Below are positions 6,124 to 7,188 of a stretch of 7,188 nt of DNA, piece by piece (within the stretch, counting starts at the first letter, position 1; the number at the start of each line of letters is the position of its first letter). A program made the position numbers and the translations under genes. This DNA is from Novosphingobium sp. UBA6722 (lineage in GTDB: Bacteria; Pseudomonadota; Alphaproteobacteria; Sphingomonadales; Sphingomonadaceae). The stretch is from the NCBI GenBank assembly GCA_002454125.1, contig DKII01000133.1:1-7188 (forward strand), written 5' to 3'. Below the pieces are notes generated by a model. It had not been told where the DNA came from, did not search any database, and was given only the letters and a program-made list of their open reading frames with translations.

Positions 6124-6258
6124 AAGTCAAAAGCCGGTAGGTTGGCGTGAATCGCGGCTCATTAACCCAAGGGGCGAACAAAGGCCAAAAATTTGTCCGA
6201 AACATGGGGATTGGGTGGGGAAACTCGTCTCGAAATCAGTGCGCTTCGCCGCTAGGGT

Positions 6259-6263
6259 AGGGA
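6259..6263 (+). promoter_or_regulatory. mutL ribosome binding site
   Basis: AGGGA lies four bases before the ATG at 6268 and fixes that codon as the start. The MutL family N-terminus begins at the same place. Confidence 0.7.
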
Positions 6264-6267
6264 ACAG

Positions 6268-7188
6268 ATGTCCGTGATCCGTCGCCTCCCCGAAACGCTC
6301 GTCAACCGCATCGCCGCCGGCGAGGTGGTTGAACGTCCGGCGGCTGCGCTGAAAGAGCTGGTCGAGAACGCGATTGATGCGGGCTCCACCAGCATTGCGG
6401 TGCGCCTTGGTGAAGGCGGGCTGGGTCTGATCGAGGTGACCGACGACGGCTGCGGCATGACCCGTGCAGACATGGCCCTGGCACTGGAACGCCACGCCAC
6501 CTCCAAGCTGCCGGACGAGGCGATCGAGCTGGTCGCCACCCTTGGTTTCCGCGGTGAGGCGCTGCCCTCGATTGCCAGTGTTGCCCGCCTGACTATGGAA
6601 AGCCGGGTCAGGGGCGCGGATACGGGTTGGCAGGTGCAAGTCGATCACGGCCAGCAGGTTGCCGAAGGGCCGGCTGCGCTCCCGCCGGGCACGCGGATCC
6701 GCGTCGAGGACCTGTTCGGCAAGGTTCCCGCCCGGCGCAAGTTCCTGCGCTCACCGCGCAGCGAATATGCCGCCTGCCTTGATGTCGTGCGCCGCTTGGC
6801 CATGGCCCGGCCCGAGGTGGGCTTTACGCTGGAGCATGACGGTCGCCGCGTGCTGGCGGTGCAGGGCGGGCAGAGCCTGGCCGCGCGGGTGGCGCAACTG
6901 ATTGCCCGCGAGCTGGCCGAAGATGGCGTTGTGATCGACCTGGCGCGCGGTCCGGTAAAGCTGACCGGGGTGGCCGGACTGCCAACCTTCAACCGCGGCG
7001 TGGCCGATCACCAGTACCTGTTCGTCAATGGCCGACCCGTGAAGGACCGGCTGCTGATCGGTGCGGTCCGCGGGGCCTATTCGGACATGCTGGCGCGCGA
7101 TCGCCATGCGGTGCTGGCATTGTTCCTCGACCTGCCGCCCGAGGAAGTCGACGTGAACGTCCACCCGGCCAAGACCGAGGTCCGCTTC
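6268..7188 (+). CDS. mutL: MutL, DNA mismatch repair ATPase (5' part, cut by window end)
   Basis: MutL couples mismatch recognition by MutS to strand removal. The 307 codons present cover the GHKL ATPase and transducer domains. Family motifs are clear: RIAAGEVVERPAAALKELVEN (14-34) with the catalytic Glu30 and the Mg-binding Asn34, equivalent to E. coli Glu29 and Asn33; DDGCGM (59-64); ATSKL (77-81); GFRGEALPSIASV (93-105); GTRIRVEDLF followed by VPARRKFL (141-160); and FVNGRPVKD (252-260) with the transducer lysine motif VNVHPAKTEVRF (296-307) at the edge. The frame is intact to the last base. The C-terminal dimerisation domain, where MutH-less bacteria carry the endonuclease site, is outside the window, so endonuclease activity cannot be judged. 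It is divergent from mreB and appears unrelated to it functionally. Confidence 0.97.
   Translation, partial: MSVIRRLPETLVNRIAAGEVVERPAAALKELVENAIDAGSTSIAVRLGEGGLGLIEVTDDGCGMTRADMALALERHATSKLPDEAIELVATLGFRGEALPSIASVARLTMESRVRGADTGWQVQVDHGQQVAEGPAALPPGTRIRVEDLFGKVPARRKFLRSPRSEYAACLDVVRRLAMARPEVGFTLEHDGRRVLAVQGGQSLAARVAQLIARELAEDGVVIDLARGPVKLTGVAGLPTFNRGVADHQYLFVNGRPVKDRLLIGAVRGAYSDMLARDRHAVLALFLDLPPEEVDVNVHPAKTEVRF

Larger units (their letters stand above)
6079..6267. promoter_or_regulatory. Divergent mreB-mutL intergenic control region
   Basis: This 189-bp gap must hold the promoters of both mreB (leftward) and mutL (rightward). I could not assign a convincing -35/-10 pair for either. The best mreB -35 is TTGACT on the minus strand (6125-6130), but no good -10 follows at 16-18 bp. 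Its central part is more A/T-rich than the coding flanks. It contains one GANTC (GAATC, 6149-6153) and one TTAACC (6162-6167), motif types used by CcrM and CtrA in alphaproteobacteria. Confidence 0.6.

Overview
The window is high-GC chromosomal DNA from an alphaproteobacterium, most likely a sphingomonad (Sphingomonas/Novosphingobium/Erythrobacter type). This rests on the gene order, the MreB and MreC protein sequences and the GC-rich codon use. No database search was possible, so the genus is open.

Most of the window (about 6.08 kb down to 115) is one minus-strand cell-shape operon in the classical order mreB - mreC - mreD - mrdA (PBP2) - rodA. MreB is the actin-like filament. MreC and MreD link it to the periplasmic wall machinery. 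RodA polymerises lipid II into glycan strands and PBP2 crosslinks them. Together they form the elongasome (Rod complex). The mreC/mreD, mreD/mrdA and mrdA/rodA junctions all overlap by 1-4 bases, which suggests translational coupling. Downstream of rodA, on the same strand, is the 5' end of a tRNA gene cut by the window edge.

Upstream of mreB, a 189-bp divergent intergenic region separates the operon from mutL, which reads rightward on the plus strand and is cut by the end of the window after 307 codons. It encodes the GHKL ATPase half of the mismatch-repair protein.

The unusual item is the mreB-mreC spacer. It is filled almost entirely by a 266-bp element (4745-5010) whose outer 32-bp arms are inverted repeats with one mismatch. 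Its interior consists of three adjoining hairpins, so the whole fits a cloverleaf (closing stem plus three arms) with almost no unpaired spacer between helices. It begins 1 bp before the mreC start codon and ends 18 bp after the mreB stop. Deleting it on paper would join a purine-rich Shine-Dalgarno-like sequence, now stranded after mreB, to the mreC ATG at normal spacing. I read it as an inserted, possibly mobile, structured repeat that has remodelled the mreB-mreC junction. Everything else looks like ordinary housekeeping DNA.
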